A stretch of DNA of 64,000 nt from a gamma proteobacterium HIMB30 (GTDB lineage Bacteria; Pseudomonadota; Gammaproteobacteria; Pseudomonadales; Litorivicinaceae): the NCBI GenBank assembly GCA_000227525.2, contig AGIG01000028.1, positions 248,001 through 312,000 of the forward strand. The letters are read 5' to 3'. The translations under genes and the position numbers were made by a program. This document shows, piece after piece, positions 9,901 to 21,817 of the stretch (position 1 is the stretch's first letter; each line of letters starts with the position of its first letter). Below the pieces are notes generated by a model, which ran no database searches, was not told the DNA's origin, and was given only the letters and a program-made list of their open reading frames with translations.

Positions 9901-10104
9901 GAAGATGAAGATGGACAAATTAATTGCCTTGTCTGGCCTTCTCTCGTGGAAACATTCAGACATCAGATCTTGGCCAGCCGTTTATTGAAAGTGAGGGGAA
10001 AAGTCCAAGAATCTCACGGGGTCATTCATATCATCGCTGATACCCTGGAAGATGCCAGCGAATGGCTTGGAAATCTCACACCAAGCTCTCGTGATTTTCA
10101 CTGA
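6997..10104 (+). CDS. dnaE2: Error-prone DNA polymerase DnaE2 (ImuC)
   Basis: A C-family DNA polymerase alpha subunit of 1035 residues used in SOS-induced mutagenic lesion bypass. It opens with FAELCCTSNFTFLTGASHPEE, which is the DnaE2-type PHP start, has the catalytic acidic cluster Asp370/372/374 (PDIDVDFEHH, the DnaE2 form rather than the DnaE PDFDIDFC form), helix-hairpin-helix segments near 740-880, and an OB domain at the C-terminus. No Shine-Dalgarno precedes the ATG, which lies at the predicted transcription start. The usual imuA and imuB partners are not adjacent. It converges on tolC with a 7 bp overlap. Confidence 0.95.
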   Translation: MFAELCCTSNFTFLTGASHPEEYVMRAHTLGYSGIGVTDEASVSGAVRAHLASQTLNIPMVHGSRFRIDEQLELTFLAPNRKAWGELGQLISLARRRSSKGAYQLTRRDLIGHTDTLLCLWHPHPQALDWTSQIESLSYAFRGRFWIAAHLPESGHQADLAERIDLTAFEWNLPVVATQRPLMHIRQRLKLQHTLTAIRLGAPIIEIADQLERSSERTLMDQHGLKLRYPSAWLHESLNLLDRFDFSLSNLRYEYPQEICPPQYDSEQAFLRDLVFEGAKRRWQQGIPDNITRLIEKELTLIEEMNYACYFLTVHDIVAYARSQNILCQGRGSAANSVVCYCLFITEVDPSRVSVLFERFVSKERNEPPDIDVDFEHHRRDEVIQYIYRKYSKERAALAAAVITYRKRSAIRDVGKALNLPIDLIEALSGSLAWWDKKEAMIERFAELGIDPQGPQIQLLTELVTEILGFPRHLTQHVGGFVISRGPLSELCPIENTAMQDRTCLQWDKDDIDALGLLKVDVLALGMLTAIRGSLELALQYQTTYQPRSGRYQHPPRSIAEIPPEDSLVYDMLCQGDAIGVFQVESRAQLAMLPRLKPRTYYDLVVEVAIVRPGPIQGDMVHPYLRRRDGVDPKEEQPKQISQVLDRTLGVPIFQEQVIQLVMVAAGFSAGEADALRRAMATWKAGNGLFHFHEKIVSGMLERGYSREFAERLCHQIEGFGKYGFPESHAASFALLVYLSAWIKCHLPAAFYCGLLNAQPMGFYTPSQLLQDAKRHGIDIRPIDVNASEWLSTLEDAEGSPCVRLGLHLIKGLRFEAANALVRARRHPFQNLNDFRSRTGLLTRDLEVLASAHAFRSLTDNRFDSFWQLGDQESQLPLFQGAIQAVEDFRPRIPVLGETLVADYQTTGLSLEAHPMNLLRNKSAFRTCRRSSELDRLPRHPDLRIWVAGIVATRQRPGSASGVVFITLEDEDGQINCLVWPSLVETFRHQILASRLLKVRGKVQESHGVIHIIADTLEDASEWLGNLTPSSRDFH

Positions 10105-11390
10105 ATCAGGTACCGGTTGATTCGCGCAATTGCTGACTCGGACAGATCTCCAATGGCTTGGTCGAATTGCAATTGTCGAATGACATGAGTGTGTCGTGCC
10201 TTTGCGAAATCACGTTCTGCAGCAAATAAATCCTTTTTCGCATTTAACACCTCGACGATATCACCTGATCCAACCGCATAGGCGGCCTCGGTCGCTTCAA
10301 CACGACTCGCTGCAGAAACAATCGCCAACTGTCGAGCTTCCACAGTGCGCGCACTCGCCTCGAGATTACGAAACGCTTTCTGCATACTCGCGCGAACTTC
10401 ACGGCGGACTTTCGCTAAGTTCGCTTCTGCTCTGATGACATTGGCTTTTGCCACATCAACCTTTGCAGCAGCAACACCGTTGGTATAGATCGGTGCAGAC
10501 AATGTCACACTCAGAACATTACTTCGCGCACTGGCATTGGTCGCTGCTGTATTACTGCCTGACGTATCAGATATGGAAAAAGTTGACGATAAAGCCAGGG
10601 TCGGATTGGTCTCAGCGCGCGCTTCATCAAGGTTTGCTAGCGCACTCTGGTAACTCTCTTGTTCAGCGATCACGTCAGGGTGTTGATCGACTGACATCTC
10701 AAGCTGATCATCCAATGATCGATGAAGATCTGCCGCGAAGCCCTCTCCCAAATCCAAAAGATCAGGAATTGAGGTATCAACAAATTGCTCGAGATCTGAT
10801 CTCGCAGTATCCAGTGCAACCTCTGCACTAATCAAACCCACCTGAGATAAATCCAACTGTGCTCGCGCCTGATCCACATCAACCCGCGTCCCGATGCCGA
10901 CAATTAAACGTTCAGATGCTTGCTCCAACTGGCGCTCAAATGCCTCAACTTCCGCTCGGGCTGCAAGCAAATCCTGCTCCGCCGACAACACAGCAAAATA
11001 TCGATCCGTCACCGAAATGATATGCGTCTGCCGATACGCGGCTAACGACGCGTCTGCCTCGCGAACCGCCGCGTCCTGACTTTCGATTTTGGCATCCAGC
11101 CCTTGATCATATAAAGGCAGACTGAGGGTCAGTGACAGGGTACCTGTTCGATACACATCGTCACTCTTAAGATTCTGAGTTCCCTTTCCAGACACTGACG
11201 CACTCGCACTCAAACCACGACCGCGACGAACCTGTTGCCCCAATGCCACTGACGCGTCACGGGTTGCAATCTGAGCCCGCAACGCCGGATCATTGGCGAC
11301 CGCTAAATTGTAAATATCGGATAAATTTTTGGACTCTGCCATGGCGCTACCCGCCAGGACGAGACCTAACGCAATACTACAGATGCGCAT
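10098..11390 (-). CDS. tolC: TolC-family outer-membrane efflux protein
   Basis: A 430-residue outer-membrane channel of the TolC family, forming a trimeric barrel and periplasmic alpha tunnel for drug efflux or type I secretion. A signal peptide is visible (MRIC start, hydrophobic core, cleavage after AMA at about residue 18), followed by two OEP repeats rich in long coiled helices. I prefer the ATG at 11390, behind GAGG, over the in-frame start at 11450, because it gives a clean signal peptide. It begins 10 bp after hemE and probably shares its transcript. Confidence 0.92.
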   Translation of the reverse strand: MRICSIALGLVLAGSAMAESKNLSDIYNLAVANDPALRAQIATRDASVALGQQVRRGRGLSASASVSGKGTQNLKSDDVYRTGTLSLTLSLPLYDQGLDAKIESQDAAVREADASLAAYRQTHIISVTDRYFAVLSAEQDLLAARAEVEAFERQLEQASERLIVGIGTRVDVDQARAQLDLSQVGLISAEVALDTARSDLEQFVDTSIPDLLDLGEGFAADLHRSLDDQLEMSVDQHPDVIAEQESYQSALANLDEARAETNPTLALSSTFSISDTSGSNTAATNASARSNVLSVTLSAPIYTNGVAAAKVDVAKANVIRAEANLAKVRREVRASMQKAFRNLEASARTVEARQLAIVSAASRVEATEAAYAVGSGDIVEVLNAKKDLFAAERDFAKARHTHVIRQLQFDQAIGDLSESAIARINRYLIQ

Positions 11391-11400
11391 GATGTCGACC

Positions 11401-12477
11401 TCAATGTGAGCCGGAATGAATCTCGCGGCTAATTCGTTGTATTGCTTCAATCATGGTGGCAGGCCGCTGAGGATCAACGTGCTGGTTGATACCGTGGCCC
11501 AAATTAAACACATGGCCCAGGTTCGGACCGAAGCTTTTCAGAAGTCTCTCCACCTCAGATGTAATCAATGCATCAGACCCGAACAAAACAGACGGATCAA
11601 GATTACCCTGCAGCGCGACCTGTGATCCGACTCGCTCCCGGCAACGACCAAGATCAACGGTCCAATCAAGCCCCAACGCATCGCAACCTGTGGCTGCCAT
11701 TTGCTCGAGCCATGCGCCGCCACCTTTGGTAAACAGGATCACTGGAACTTGTTGTCCCTCAGATTCACGAACCAAGCCGGCGACAATTTTTTGCATGTAG
11801 TAAAGAGAAAACTCACGATAGGCAGGTTCCGTCAAAACTCCGCCCCACGTATCAAAAATCTGTACCGCCTGTGCACCAGCGGCGATCTGCGCGTTCAAAT
11901 AATCCGTGACAGCGGTCGCAAGCTTTTCGAGTAATACGTGAAGCGCGTCTGGATCTGAATACATCAATCCTTTGGCATAGCGGTATTCTTTTGATCCTCC
12001 ACCCTCGATCATATAGGTCGCCAACGTCCAAGGGCTTCCAGAGAATCCAATCAATGGCACACGGCCGTTGAGTTCGCGACGAATCGTTGTCACCGCATTC
12101 ATCACGTAATCCAATGCATCTGCCATCGACGGAACCGGGAGCGCATCGATGTCTGCACGTGTTCTCACAGGACGCTCAAAACGCGGACCTTCGCCAGCCT
12201 CAAAATAGAGACCACAATCCATCGCATCAGGAATCGTCAAAATGTCAGAAAACAGAATCGCTGCGTCAAGTGGATAACGCTCAAGCGGCTGCATCGTGAC
12301 TTCACAGGCGAGCTCTGCATTTTTACAGAGGCTCATAAAGTCACCTGCAACTTTTCGGGTCGCCCGATACTCTGGCAAATAGCGCCCCGCCTGACGCATC
12401 ATCCAAACAGGTGTTTGATCGACAGGTTGGCGGAGCAATGCTTTTAAAAAACGATCGTTTTTTAATGCCGACATCAT
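11401..12477 (-). CDS. hemE: Uroporphyrinogen decarboxylase
   Basis: It decarboxylates the four acetate side chains of uroporphyrinogen III to give coproporphyrinogen III in heme synthesis, in the cytoplasm. The 358-residue protein has the family signature [12 protein letters not shown] near residues 27-38 and the [10 protein letters not shown] segment. The start ATG overlaps the metY stop by 4 bp (ATGA), so the two are translationally coupled. In the Pseudomonas order I remember, hemE follows gltD directly. Confidence 0.97.
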   Translation of the reverse strand: MMSALKNDRFLKALLRQPVDQTPVWMMRQAGRYLPEYRATRKVAGDFMSLCKNAELACEVTMQPLERYPLDAAILFSDILTIPDAMDCGLYFEAGEGPRFERPVRTRADIDALPVPSMADALDYVMNAVTTIRRELNGRVPLIGFSGSPWTLATYMIEGGGSKEYRYAKGLMYSDPDALHVLLEKLATAVTDYLNAQIAAGAQAVQIFDTWGGVLTEPAYREFSLYYMQKIVAGLVRESEGQQVPVILFTKGGGAWLEQMAATGCDALGLDWTVDLGRCRERVGSQVALQGNLDPSVLFGSDALITSEVERLLKSFGPNLGHVFNLGHGINQHVDPQRPATMIEAIQRISREIHSGSH

Positions 12478-13745
12478 ACCAGCGATAGGGCCTGATCGAG
12501 ATCAGCCAAAATGTCATCGATGTGCTCGATACCTACGCATAAGCGAATCATTTCAGGCTTCACTCCCACCGATAGTTGTTCCTCATCCGATAACTGTCGA
12601 TGCGTGGTCGATGCCGGATGACAGGCTAATGAACGCGCATCACCGATATTGACAAGACGCTTGAACAAACCAAGCGCATCGTAGAATTTCACACCCGCAT
12701 CAAAACCACCTGTCACGCCAAAAGTCAGAAGTGCTGAAGGCGTACCTCCAAGCTGACTCTGGGCTAGCGCGTGATGAGGGTGATCGGGCAACCCTGCATA
12801 ACTGACCCACTCAACCTTTGAGTGCGCTTGCAAGAACTCCGCAACTTTCTGGGCGTTCTCGCAGTGTCGCTCCATCCGAAGATTCAGGGTTTCAATACCC
12901 TGTAAAAGGAGAAAGGCATTCATTGGAGCAAGTGCCGCACCAGTGTTACGAAGCGGTACAGTACGCGCCCGTGCAATGAAAGCGGCAGGGCCAAATGCAT
13001 CTGAATACACAACGTCGTGATACGCAGGCTCAGGTGCAGTCATTCCAGGGAACTTATCTCCCTGTGCAGTCCAATCGAAGTTACCACCATCAACGATGAT
13101 TCCGCCCAATGAGTTGCCATGGCCTCCCATGAACTTCGTCAGCGCGTGCACAACAATGTTTGCACCCAATTCAATTGGCTTACAGAGCGCTGGAGTGGCA
13201 ACCGTATTGTCAACGACCAGAGGCAACCCATTACGAGACGCCATCGCAGCCATTGCGCGAATATCGACGATGTTACCGGCTGGATTACCAATGGTTTCGC
13301 AATAAATCGCGCGTGTATTTTCATCGACCAACTTTTCCAAGTCTTCCGCACGGTCAGTTTCAGCGAAACGCACTTCAACACCCTGGCTCGGCAACATGTG
13401 CGCGAACAGCGTGTAGGTTCCGCCGTACAGTTGCGGTGTCGTCACAATGTTGTGGCCGTGACTGGCAAGTGTCTGCAATGCGTAAGTGATTGCCGCCATT
13501 CCCGATGAGACAGCAAGCGCGGCAATGCCACCTTCAAGAGCCGCAACGCGTTGCTCTAGCACATCACATGTTGGGTTCATGATGCGGGTATAAATATTGC
13601 CTGGGACTTCAAGGTTAAATAGCGCCGCCCCATGCGCTGCATCATCAAACTCAAACGCCACATTTTGGCAAATCGGTGGAACGACCGCCTTGGTTGTTGG
13701 GTCGGTTTGATACCCCGCATGGATCGATAGTGTTTCGTCGCGCAT
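12474..13745 (-). CDS. metY: O-acetylhomoserine (O-acetylserine) sulfhydrylase
   Basis: A PLP enzyme of the Cys/Met metabolism (gamma family) that makes homocysteine from O-acetylhomoserine and sulfide. The 423-residue length and the internal insertion after the lysine match MetY rather than the shorter MetB/MetC/MetZ. The PLP-binding lysine is Lys204 ([12 protein letters not shown]), and [11 protein letters not shown] and YGGTYTLF surround the cofactor. A GAGGG site precedes the ATG. It sits between gltD and hemE, which are neighbours in Pseudomonas as I recall, so it looks like a local insertion into a conserved order. Confidence 0.93.
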   Translation of the reverse strand: MRDETLSIHAGYQTDPTTKAVVPPICQNVAFEFDDAAHGAALFNLEVPGNIYTRIMNPTCDVLEQRVAALEGGIAALAVSSGMAAITYALQTLASHGHNIVTTPQLYGGTYTLFAHMLPSQGVEVRFAETDRAEDLEKLVDENTRAIYCETIGNPAGNIVDIRAMAAMASRNGLPLVVDNTVATPALCKPIELGANIVVHALTKFMGGHGNSLGGIIVDGGNFDWTAQGDKFPGMTAPEPAYHDVVYSDAFGPAAFIARARTVPLRNTGAALAPMNAFLLLQGIETLNLRMERHCENAQKVAEFLQAHSKVEWVSYAGLPDHPHHALAQSQLGGTPSALLTFGVTGGFDAGVKFYDALGLFKRLVNIGDARSLACHPASTTHRQLSDEEQLSVGVKPEMIRLCVGIEHIDDILADLDQALSLV

Positions 13746-13818
13746 TCTCGTTGCCCTCTTATCGTGTATTTCTAAAAACGCTCTGTGTAATCAAGATTCT
13801 GTCAGGAATCCAATATCT

Positions 13819-15264
<1,446 letters not shown>

Positions 15265-18200
15265 CTACTGCGCACCTGACCTCGATGACGCCAATAAATC
15301 ACCCAAACTTGCGGCCTTCGGCTTCACAAGCCAAAACTGACTGACGAATGACTCGAAATCAGAAAGGATGGTTTGCCCCCACTGACTACCGGTCGCGTCC
15401 GCATAGTCACGAATCTGAGACCGCAGGTGTGCACGATACTGCTCCATCTGCTCAGTGCTGATACGCGTAATTTCGACCAGTTCGTGGTTATAGCGATCAA
15501 CAAAGGTCCGTGACTCATCAAGCACATAGGCGAATCCTCCGGTCATACCGGCGCCAAAGTTACGGCCAGTATTCCCAAGCACGATCACTAAACCACCAGT
15601 CATGTACTCACAACAGTGATCACCAGCGCCCTCAACAATTGCTGTTGCACCTGAATTACGCACAGCGAAGCGTTCACCCGCTCGACCTGCCGCGTACAAC
15701 GTTCCACCAGTTGCACCGTATAAACAAGTATTACCAATAATCGATGTGTCTTGGGTAACAAATTGTGAGCCTATCGGTGGTGCGATCACAAGTCGCCCGC
15801 CAGCCATGCCTTTACCAACATAATCATTGGCATCACCGCGCAAATGCATTTCCAGACCAGGCGCGTTAAATACTCCAAAGCTCTGGCCAGCCGTCCCAGA
15901 CAAATTCAAGCGTATCGGGTTGACCATTCCTTCTCGACCATGAGCCAATGAAATTTCACCCGACACGGTCGCACCGACGGAACGATCTTGGTTTGTAATT
16001 TTGAACTCAAACTCACCGCCTGTTCCAGAAGCAACTGCGTTAGCTGTTACCTCAACGATAGCCCGGTTCAATGGCGCCTCATCATAGGGCGGGTTCTTCT
16101 CAACCGCACACAGTTGTGGTTTACCCTCGTGTTCTGGTCCTTGGTAAAGAACGGGCGAGAAATCAAGTTTCGCCTGGCGCTGCGACCGACCCCCAACCTG
16201 CGTTAACAGGTCAGTTCGACCAACAAGTTCGGCCAAAGTCTTCACACCGAGTTCGGCCATCACTTCCCGCGTCTCTTCAGCCACAAAGGTGAAGAAATGC
16301 TTGATCATCTCAACCGTTCCACGGAAGTGTTGCTCCCGCAGCAGTTCATTTTGTGTGGCCACACCGGTTGCGCAGTTATTCAAATGACAGATGCGCAAAT
16401 ACTTGCACCCCATCGCAACCATGGGTGCTGTACCAAAGCCGAAGCTTTCAGCGCCTAAAATTGCAGCCTTGACGACGTCTACACCCGTTTTTAATCCGCC
16501 GTCAGTCTGCAAACGGACCTTGTCACGCAAATCATTCGCACGCAGTGCCTGATGCGCCTCCGAGAGACCCAGCTCCCAGGGAGAGCCCGCATACTTAATC
16601 GATGTGAGAGGGCTTGCTGCAGTACCGCCGTCATAGCCCGAAATCGTAATTAAATCTGCGTAGGCCTTAGCGACACCCGCTGCAATCGTTCCAACACCTG
16701 GTTCACTCACAAGCTTGACTGAAACCAACGCTTTAGGATTAACCTGTTTCAGGTCAAAGATCAGCTGTGCCAAATCTTCGATCGAATAGATGTCGTGATG
16801 CGGTGGTGGTGAGATCAGTGTCACGCCAGGTACTGAATGGCGAAGCCTCGCAATCAACGCATTCACCTTTCCACCAGGTAACTGCCCACCTTCCCCAGGC
16901 TTTGCGCCCTGGGCGACCTTAATTTGCAAGACCTCGGCATTCACCAGGTAATGCGGGGTAACACCAAATCGACCTGATGCGATCTGCTTGATCTTCGAGA
17001 CACGGCTGGTGCCAAAACGCTCGGGATCCTCTCCGCCTTCGCCAGAATTGGAACGCGCTCCCAGTTCATTCATGGCTTGAGCCAAGGCCTCGTGTGCCTC
17101 TGGGCTCAGAGCCCCTAACGACATACCGGCAGAGTCAAACCGCTTCAGAATCGATTCGACAGGCTCCACTTCGTCAACAGTGATTGCTCGACCAGCATCT
17201 TTTTCAAATTTCAACAAATCGCGCAATGTCGCAACTGGACGCTCATTCACCAGCTTCGCGTACTTTTGGTAAGTCGAGTATGAGCCCGTCTGTACCGCTT
17301 GTTGTAATGTTTGAATCACATCCGGGTTGTATGCGTGATACTCACCGCCATGCATATACTTCAAGAAACCGCCCTGAGGAACGGGCTTACGTGTTGACCA
17401 AGCCAGAGACTGGCGAACCTTTTGGTCATTTTCGAAGTCAGAGAAATCTGCACCAGCGATTCGGCTTTGTACGCCTTTGAAGCAGAGATCGACGATGTCA
17501 TTCGACAACCCGACAGCCTCGAACAACTGCGCACCACGGTAACTGGCAATGGTCGAGATACCCATCTTAGACAAGATCTTCAACAATCCCTTATTGATGC
17601 CTTTGCGGTAATTCCGATGCAACTCAAGCGGATCACCAACGATTTCATCCGCCTCAACCAAGTCATTGATCACACGGTAAGACAGATATGGATAAACCGC
17701 GGTCGCACCAAATCCAAGAAGTACTGCGAAATGATGGGAATCGCGTGCCTCAGCAGTATCAACGATGATATTTGCAGAGCAACGCAACCCTTCCTCTATC
17801 AGCCGGTGGTGTACTGCGCCTGTTGCCATTGTTGCAGACACGACCCACTGATCCTCAGTCACATGACGGTCTGAAAGAATCAGCAAGGTCTTTCCTGCGC
17901 GAACCGCATCGACAGCTTGCTGACACACGGACTCAACCGCAGCCTTCAACCCAAGTGTTGGCTCGAATGCCAACTCGATCTGGATCCGACCATATTTTGA
18001 GTGATCAAAGCCTTTGAGGCGATCCATCTTAGGTGCCGACAATATTGGAGAATGCAAAATAACGCGTTCGGCGTGGTCGGCAGTCTCTTCAAACGGATTC
18101 AACTCCATACCCAAGCATGTTTCCAAGCTCATCACTATCGATTCACGCAGAGGATCAATCGGTGGGTTGGTCACTTGAGCAAATTGCTGCCTAAAATAAT

Positions 18201-19713
18201 CGGCGACGTGGCGCTGTTCGGTTGACAGCACCGCCATCGGTGTGTCATCACCCATCGAACCCACAGCTTCTTGGCCAGTCTCAGCCAACGGTTTGATGAC
18301 TTGGTGACGCTCTTCGCTCGTCAAACCAAAGAGTTTCAAATAGGGCGGCAAGCCGCGTTCTGACAATTTCTTGAGATCAGAAAACGGATCCTTCATCTCG
18401 GTTTCGAAGCGAATCGTTTGCTCCCGTAACCACTGTTTGTAAGGCTGACGACCCTTCAGGTGATGATCAATATCATCGGCAGCCAACATTTCACCTGTTT
18501 CTGTATCGATCGCTAAGATTTCACCCGGTCCAACGCGGCCCTTTGCAACCACATCTTCTGGCTTGTAATCCCAGGTTCCGATTTCGGAAGCAAGTGTTAG
18601 ATAACCATTATTGGTCTTGACCCAGCGCGCTGGACGGAGCCCGTTACGATCGAGCAAACAACACGCATAACGACCATCTGTTAGAACAATCCCGGCGGGG
18701 CCATCCCATGGCTCCATGTGCATGGAGTTGTATTCATAAAAAGCACGCAAGTCTGCGTCCATGTCGTCCACATTCTGCCACGCAGGTGGAACGAGCATTC
18801 GGATCGCACGGAATAAATCCATGCCTCCAGCGACCATGACCTCAAGCATGTTATCCAGACTCGATGAATCCGAGCCGGTTGAGTTGACTAATGGAAGAAT
18901 CTGATCGATGTCCGGCAAGCGATCTGACTTGAACAGATGGCCACGCGCATTGGCCCAGTTTCTGTTCCCTGCGATCGTATTAATCTCGCCATTGTGCGCA
19001 AGTAGTCTAAATGGTTGTGCAAGCGGCCAGCGAGGCAGTGTGTTGGTCGAGAACCGCTGGTGGAACACGCAGATTGCCGTGGCCATCAGTGCATCGTTCA
19101 AATCCGGATAGAAGTTCGGCAGATCGACGGGCATCATCAATCCCTTATAAGAGACGACGCGGCGTGAAAGCGAACACAAATAGTTCTCTGGGTTCGACGC
19201 GATCGATCGCTCAATCAGTCGAGAGGCCATGAACAATTCGTTATCAAATTGCTCCTTACTCTGCCCTTGAGGCTCAACGAATACCTGCTTGAAAACCGGC
19301 ATGTTTCCGCGGGCAATGGGGCCCAAATTCGTTGGATCAACTGGTACATCACGCCATCCAACGACGGCCAATTTCCTGGAATTTAGCGCATCCTCGATTG
19401 CCGATATTGCCTGTGCTTCGGCGTCTGAATCATTCGACAGAAAGAGCATTCCCACCGCGAACAAATCACCTAACTCAACGCAAATTGCATCTTTGGCAGC
19501 GCGACGCATGAAAGCATCAGGCATCTGGAACAACAGGCCACAACCGTCACCAGTTTTGCCATCAGCAGCAATCCCGCCACGATGCGTCATGCGCGTCAAC
19601 GCCTCAATTGACGTCATGAGCAAATCGTGACTTGCTTCGCCTTCGCTATGTGCGATCAGGCCGAAACCACAGTTGTCTCGAAATTCGCCAGGCGTATAAA
19701 GACCTTTAGCCAT
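15265..19713 (-). CDS. gltB: Glutamate synthase, large (alpha) subunit
   Basis: It converts 2-oxoglutarate and glutamine to two glutamates. The 1482-residue protein has an N-terminal class II amidotransferase domain; Cys15 in DNCGFGL should become the N-terminal nucleophile after propeptide removal. The central and FMN-binding synthase domains follow, then the 3Fe-4S cysteines in [12 protein letters not shown], and a C-terminal GXGXG beta-helix with glycine repeats. TAGGA precedes the ATG. With glnA, glnK-amtB and ntrBC also present, the window covers the whole ammonium assimilation route. Confidence 0.98.
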   Translation of the reverse strand: MAKGLYTPGEFRDNCGFGLIAHSEGEASHDLLMTSIEALTRMTHRGGIAADGKTGDGCGLLFQMPDAFMRRAAKDAICVELGDLFAVGMLFLSNDSDAEAQAISAIEDALNSRKLAVVGWRDVPVDPTNLGPIARGNMPVFKQVFVEPQGQSKEQFDNELFMASRLIERSIASNPENYLCSLSRRVVSYKGLMMPVDLPNFYPDLNDALMATAICVFHQRFSTNTLPRWPLAQPFRLLAHNGEINTIAGNRNWANARGHLFKSDRLPDIDQILPLVNSTGSDSSSLDNMLEVMVAGGMDLFRAIRMLVPPAWQNVDDMDADLRAFYEYNSMHMEPWDGPAGIVLTDGRYACCLLDRNGLRPARWVKTNNGYLTLASEIGTWDYKPEDVVAKGRVGPGEILAIDTETGEMLAADDIDHHLKGRQPYKQWLREQTIRFETEMKDPFSDLKKLSERGLPPYLKLFGLTSEERHQVIKPLAETGQEAVGSMGDDTPMAVLSTEQRHVADYFRQQFAQVTNPPIDPLRESIVMSLETCLGMELNPFEETADHAERVILHSPILSAPKMDRLKGFDHSKYGRIQIELAFEPTLGLKAAVESVCQQAVDAVRAGKTLLILSDRHVTEDQWVVSATMATGAVHHRLIEEGLRCSANIIVDTAEARDSHHFAVLLGFGATAVYPYLSYRVINDLVEADEIVGDPLELHRNYRKGINKGLLKILSKMGISTIASYRGAQLFEAVGLSNDIVDLCFKGVQSRIAGADFSDFENDQKVRQSLAWSTRKPVPQGGFLKYMHGGEYHAYNPDVIQTLQQAVQTGSYSTYQKYAKLVNERPVATLRDLLKFEKDAGRAITVDEVEPVESILKRFDSAGMSLGALSPEAHEALAQAMNELGARSNSGEGGEDPERFGTSRVSKIKQIASGRFGVTPHYLVNAEVLQIKVAQGAKPGEGGQLPGGKVNALIARLRHSVPGVTLISPPPHHDIYSIEDLAQLIFDLKQVNPKALVSVKLVSEPGVGTIAAGVAKAYADLITISGYDGGTAASPLTSIKYAGSPWELGLSEAHQALRANDLRDKVRLQTDGGLKTGVDVVKAAILGAESFGFGTAPMVAMGCKYLRICHLNNCATGVATQNELLREQHFRGTVEMIKHFFTFVAEETREVMAELGVKTLAELVGRTDLLTQVGGRSQRQAKLDFSPVLYQGPEHEGKPQLCAVEKNPPYDEAPLNRAIVEVTANAVASGTGGEFEFKITNQDRSVGATVSGEISLAHGREGMVNPIRLNLSGTAGQSFGVFNAPGLEMHLRGDANDYVGKGMAGGRLVIAPPIGSQFVTQDTSIIGNTCLYGATGGTLYAAGRAGERFAVRNSGATAIVEGAGDHCCEYMTGGLVIVLGNTGRNFGAGMTGGFAYVLDESRTFVDRYNHELVEITRISTEQMEQYRAHLRSQIRDYADATGSQWGQTILSDFESFVSQFWLVKPKAASLGDLLASSRSGAQ

Positions 19714-19757
19714 AATTTTTTCCTACCATTCACGACCAAACGGCCGCAACCCCAAGT

Positions 19758-19780
19758 AAAACGGGACGACGCACGTCCCG
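19758..19780 (-). terminator. Terminator-like hairpin in the gltB leader
   Basis: On the minus strand CGGGACG pairs with CGTCCCG around a 5 nt loop and is followed by four Ts. It ends about 44 bp upstream of the gltB ATG. It could end the pil-aro-DamX transcript or act as an attenuator of gltBD. The T-run is short. Confidence 0.5.
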
Positions 19781-19811
19781 CCGAAATCACACAACGAACC
19801 CAGCGAACCTG

Positions 19812-19842
19812 TCTAAAAGCTCGAGCTGTACGTCCGTGTCAA
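19812..19842 (-). promoter_or_regulatory. Candidate sigma-70 promoter for gltBD
   Basis: A perfect TTGACA (minus strand, 19842-19837) is followed after 18 bp by TTTTAG, a weak -10. Transcription would begin near 19806 and pass through the leader hairpin. The -10 is poor, so this is tentative. Confidence 0.35.
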
Positions 19843-19934
19843 TTGGGCTCAACCGACTGAATCCCTGAAGAAAAAGGCCGCGTAGTATATGTCTCCAGCG
19901 GCTGTGGAGCAAATTTAAAATACGCGTTGAAAGG

Positions 19935-20753
19935 TTACTGCTTATTCGGCGTTAAGGGAATCATCGTTGGTTTCGACGGGATCCCATCAGCATTATTCAT
20001 TTGCACAAAAATAAAGATTGCGACACAGACAGCGATTACAATACCCAAACCGATCGCGACACTCGAAGTCGCCGAGTATGATACCGAGACTTTTTGTTGA
20101 AGCACTGCCTCCACATCACTCTCTATGATTCGATCATCACCAGAAGCCGCCCTCAGCAACTGTTTCGGATGCATCGCGAATTGCTGTAACAACTGAGGTG
20201 CCCTCGCTGTAATTTCGAGATCCGGATGAAGCGCAGTACAGGCTTCCTCAAGATCATGTTGATCCCAGCGTGGTAACAACACCGTACTGGATAGCGCCGG
20301 TTTCGGCTTTAATGCCTGAAGCTGGGACACCAGGCCATCCTCCCCAACCAACAAAACTGACCAACGGCGACCATAGGCGCCAGCACTGAGTTCTTGAAAT
20401 AATCGAAGGACGTCACCAGGCAGGCGATGCGCATCATCTACGATAATCTCGGGAATGCCCTGCTCGGTCCCCGCCTGATGCTTATTTTGCAGACGAGCCA
20501 GCATTTCCAGATCCGTTCCTTCGGGACGCAAACCGGCTAAACCGATCAATCGAAGGATCGCATCGGTACGATCTGATAATAATTCACCGTCGAGCAAAAG
20601 TGGATTGACAGTACTCGCCAAAATAAGCGCCTCGATGACAGTGCTTTTACCCTGACCAGGCGCACCAATCATCACGATCAATCGTCTCGCCCAACGAACA
20701 GCCGAGCGAATTCGTTCGATACAGGCCTGTTGCGATCGGACTAGCTGCAGCAC
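19935..20753 (-). CDS. AAA-type ATPase, DamX-like, without SPOR domain
   Basis: A 272-residue protein with a Walker A motif GAPGQGKS near residue 31, a Walker B (EIIVDDAHR), and a single C-terminal membrane helix at about 226-250 followed by only about 20 residues. The gene between aroB and gltB in relatives encodes a DamX-like protein, which in E. coli ends in a peptidoglycan-binding SPOR domain and localises to the division septum. Here that domain is missing. It overlaps the aroB 3' end by 13 bp. The role is probably cell-envelope or division related, but this is inferred from position. Confidence 0.75.
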   Translation of the reverse strand: MLQLVRSQQACIERIRSAVRWARRLIVMIGAPGQGKSTVIEALILASTVNPLLLDGELLSDRTDAILRLIGLAGLRPEGTDLEMLARLQNKHQAGTEQGIPEIIVDDAHRLPGDVLRLFQELSAGAYGRRWSVLLVGEDGLVSQLQALKPKPALSSTVLLPRWDQHDLEEACTALHPDLEITARAPQLLQQFAMHPKQLLRAASGDDRIIESDVEAVLQQKVSVSYSATSSVAIGLGIVIAVCVAIFIFVQMNNADGIPSKPTMIPLTPNKQ

Positions 20754-21817
20754 GCGTTGAGTACATCATTAAGTAAATCAGACGGCACCTGCTCCTCAAC
20801 ATAGGCATTGCCCAAAGACTTCATCAAAACAAAGCGAAGGCGCCCATCGATATTTTTCTTATCAACGGCCATGTGTGTCAGGAAGTCATCAACGGTCATT
20901 CCGTTTGGCGGCCGTACTGGAAGATTTGCACGCTCACACACAGTGACGATACGCGTAACATCTGACTCTGCAAGCATCCCCATGGCTTGTGATAGACGCC
21001 CGGCCAACACCATACCTGCACCAACAGCTTCGCCATGAAGCCAACCACCGTATCCAAGATGCGCTTCGATTGCGTGGCCGAATGTGTGACCCAAGTTCAG
21101 TAGTGCACGAACACCACCTTCCCGCTCATCACGAGCAACGATCTCTGCTTTCATCTGGCATGATCGCTCAATTGCGATCGACACAGTCTCTGTGTCTTTC
21201 GCCATCAATAACTGAATATTGGCTTCGATCCAGGCCAAAAAATCTTGATCACCCAATAAACCATACTTAATCACCTCGGCCATGCCAGCGGACATTTCTT
21301 TTTGCGGAAGTGTTTCTAAAACATGCGTATCGATGAGAACAGCGATCGGTTGATGAAATGCTCCGATCATATTTTTCCCGAACCGATGATTGACTCCTGT
21401 TTTTCCGCCAACAGACGAATCAACCTGCGAAAGGAGCGTAGTGGGAATCTGAACAAAGTCGATGCCACGCTGATAGGTTGCAGCAGCAAAGCCAACCATA
21501 TCTCCGATAACACCGCCCCCTAACGCGACCATCGTGGCATTTCTCGAAAATCGCTTCGTCAGTGCTTCTGAAAAAATGAAATCGAGGGTATCGATTTGTT
21601 TGTATTGTTCACCATCTTGCAAAACCACCGTCGCTACATCGAAGCCCTGTAGGGTCGAAAGAACGCGATCAAGATAGAGGGGGGCAATGCAGTCATTGGT
21701 CACCACGAGAACCTGACGACCTCGAATAACACCAGCCAAGTGATCTGAATCAAGCAGACCGTCTCCGATATGAATTGGATACGCACGATCGCCCAAATCA
21801 ACATTAAACGTTCTCAT
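20741..21817 (-). CDS. aroB: 3-Dehydroquinate synthase
   Basis: The second enzyme of the shikimate pathway, turning DAHP into 3-dehydroquinate with NAD and a divalent metal. The 358-residue protein has the NAD-binding GGGVIGDMVGFAAATY segment, the SQVDSSVGGKTGVN catalytic loop, and metal ligands in GLGHTFGHAIE-like NLGHTFGHAIE. The ATG at 21817 is preferred over a TTG one codon earlier. It overlaps aroK by 14 bp and the DamX-like gene by 13 bp. Confidence 0.97.
   Translation of the reverse strand: MRTFNVDLGDRAYPIHIGDGLLDSDHLAGVIRGRQVLVVTNDCIAPLYLDRVLSTLQGFDVATVVLQDGEQYKQIDTLDFIFSEALTKRFSRNATMVALGGGVIGDMVGFAAATYQRGIDFVQIPTTLLSQVDSSVGGKTGVNHRFGKNMIGAFHQPIAVLIDTHVLETLPQKEMSAGMAEVIKYGLLGDQDFLAWIEANIQLLMAKDTETVSIAIERSCQMKAEIVARDEREGGVRALLNLGHTFGHAIEAHLGYGGWLHGEAVGAGMVLAGRLSQAMGMLAESDVTRIVTVCERANLPVRPPNGMTVDDFLTHMAVDKKNIDGRLRFVLMKSLGNAYVEEQVPSDLLNDVLNACCS

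Noticed and set aside
13746-13818. SAM or other riboswitch before metY
   Set aside because: Only 73 bp are available and I see no conserved stems of a known class.
17422-17874. 150-codon plus-strand frame inside gltB
   Set aside because: Antisense shadow of a long, well-conserved gene.
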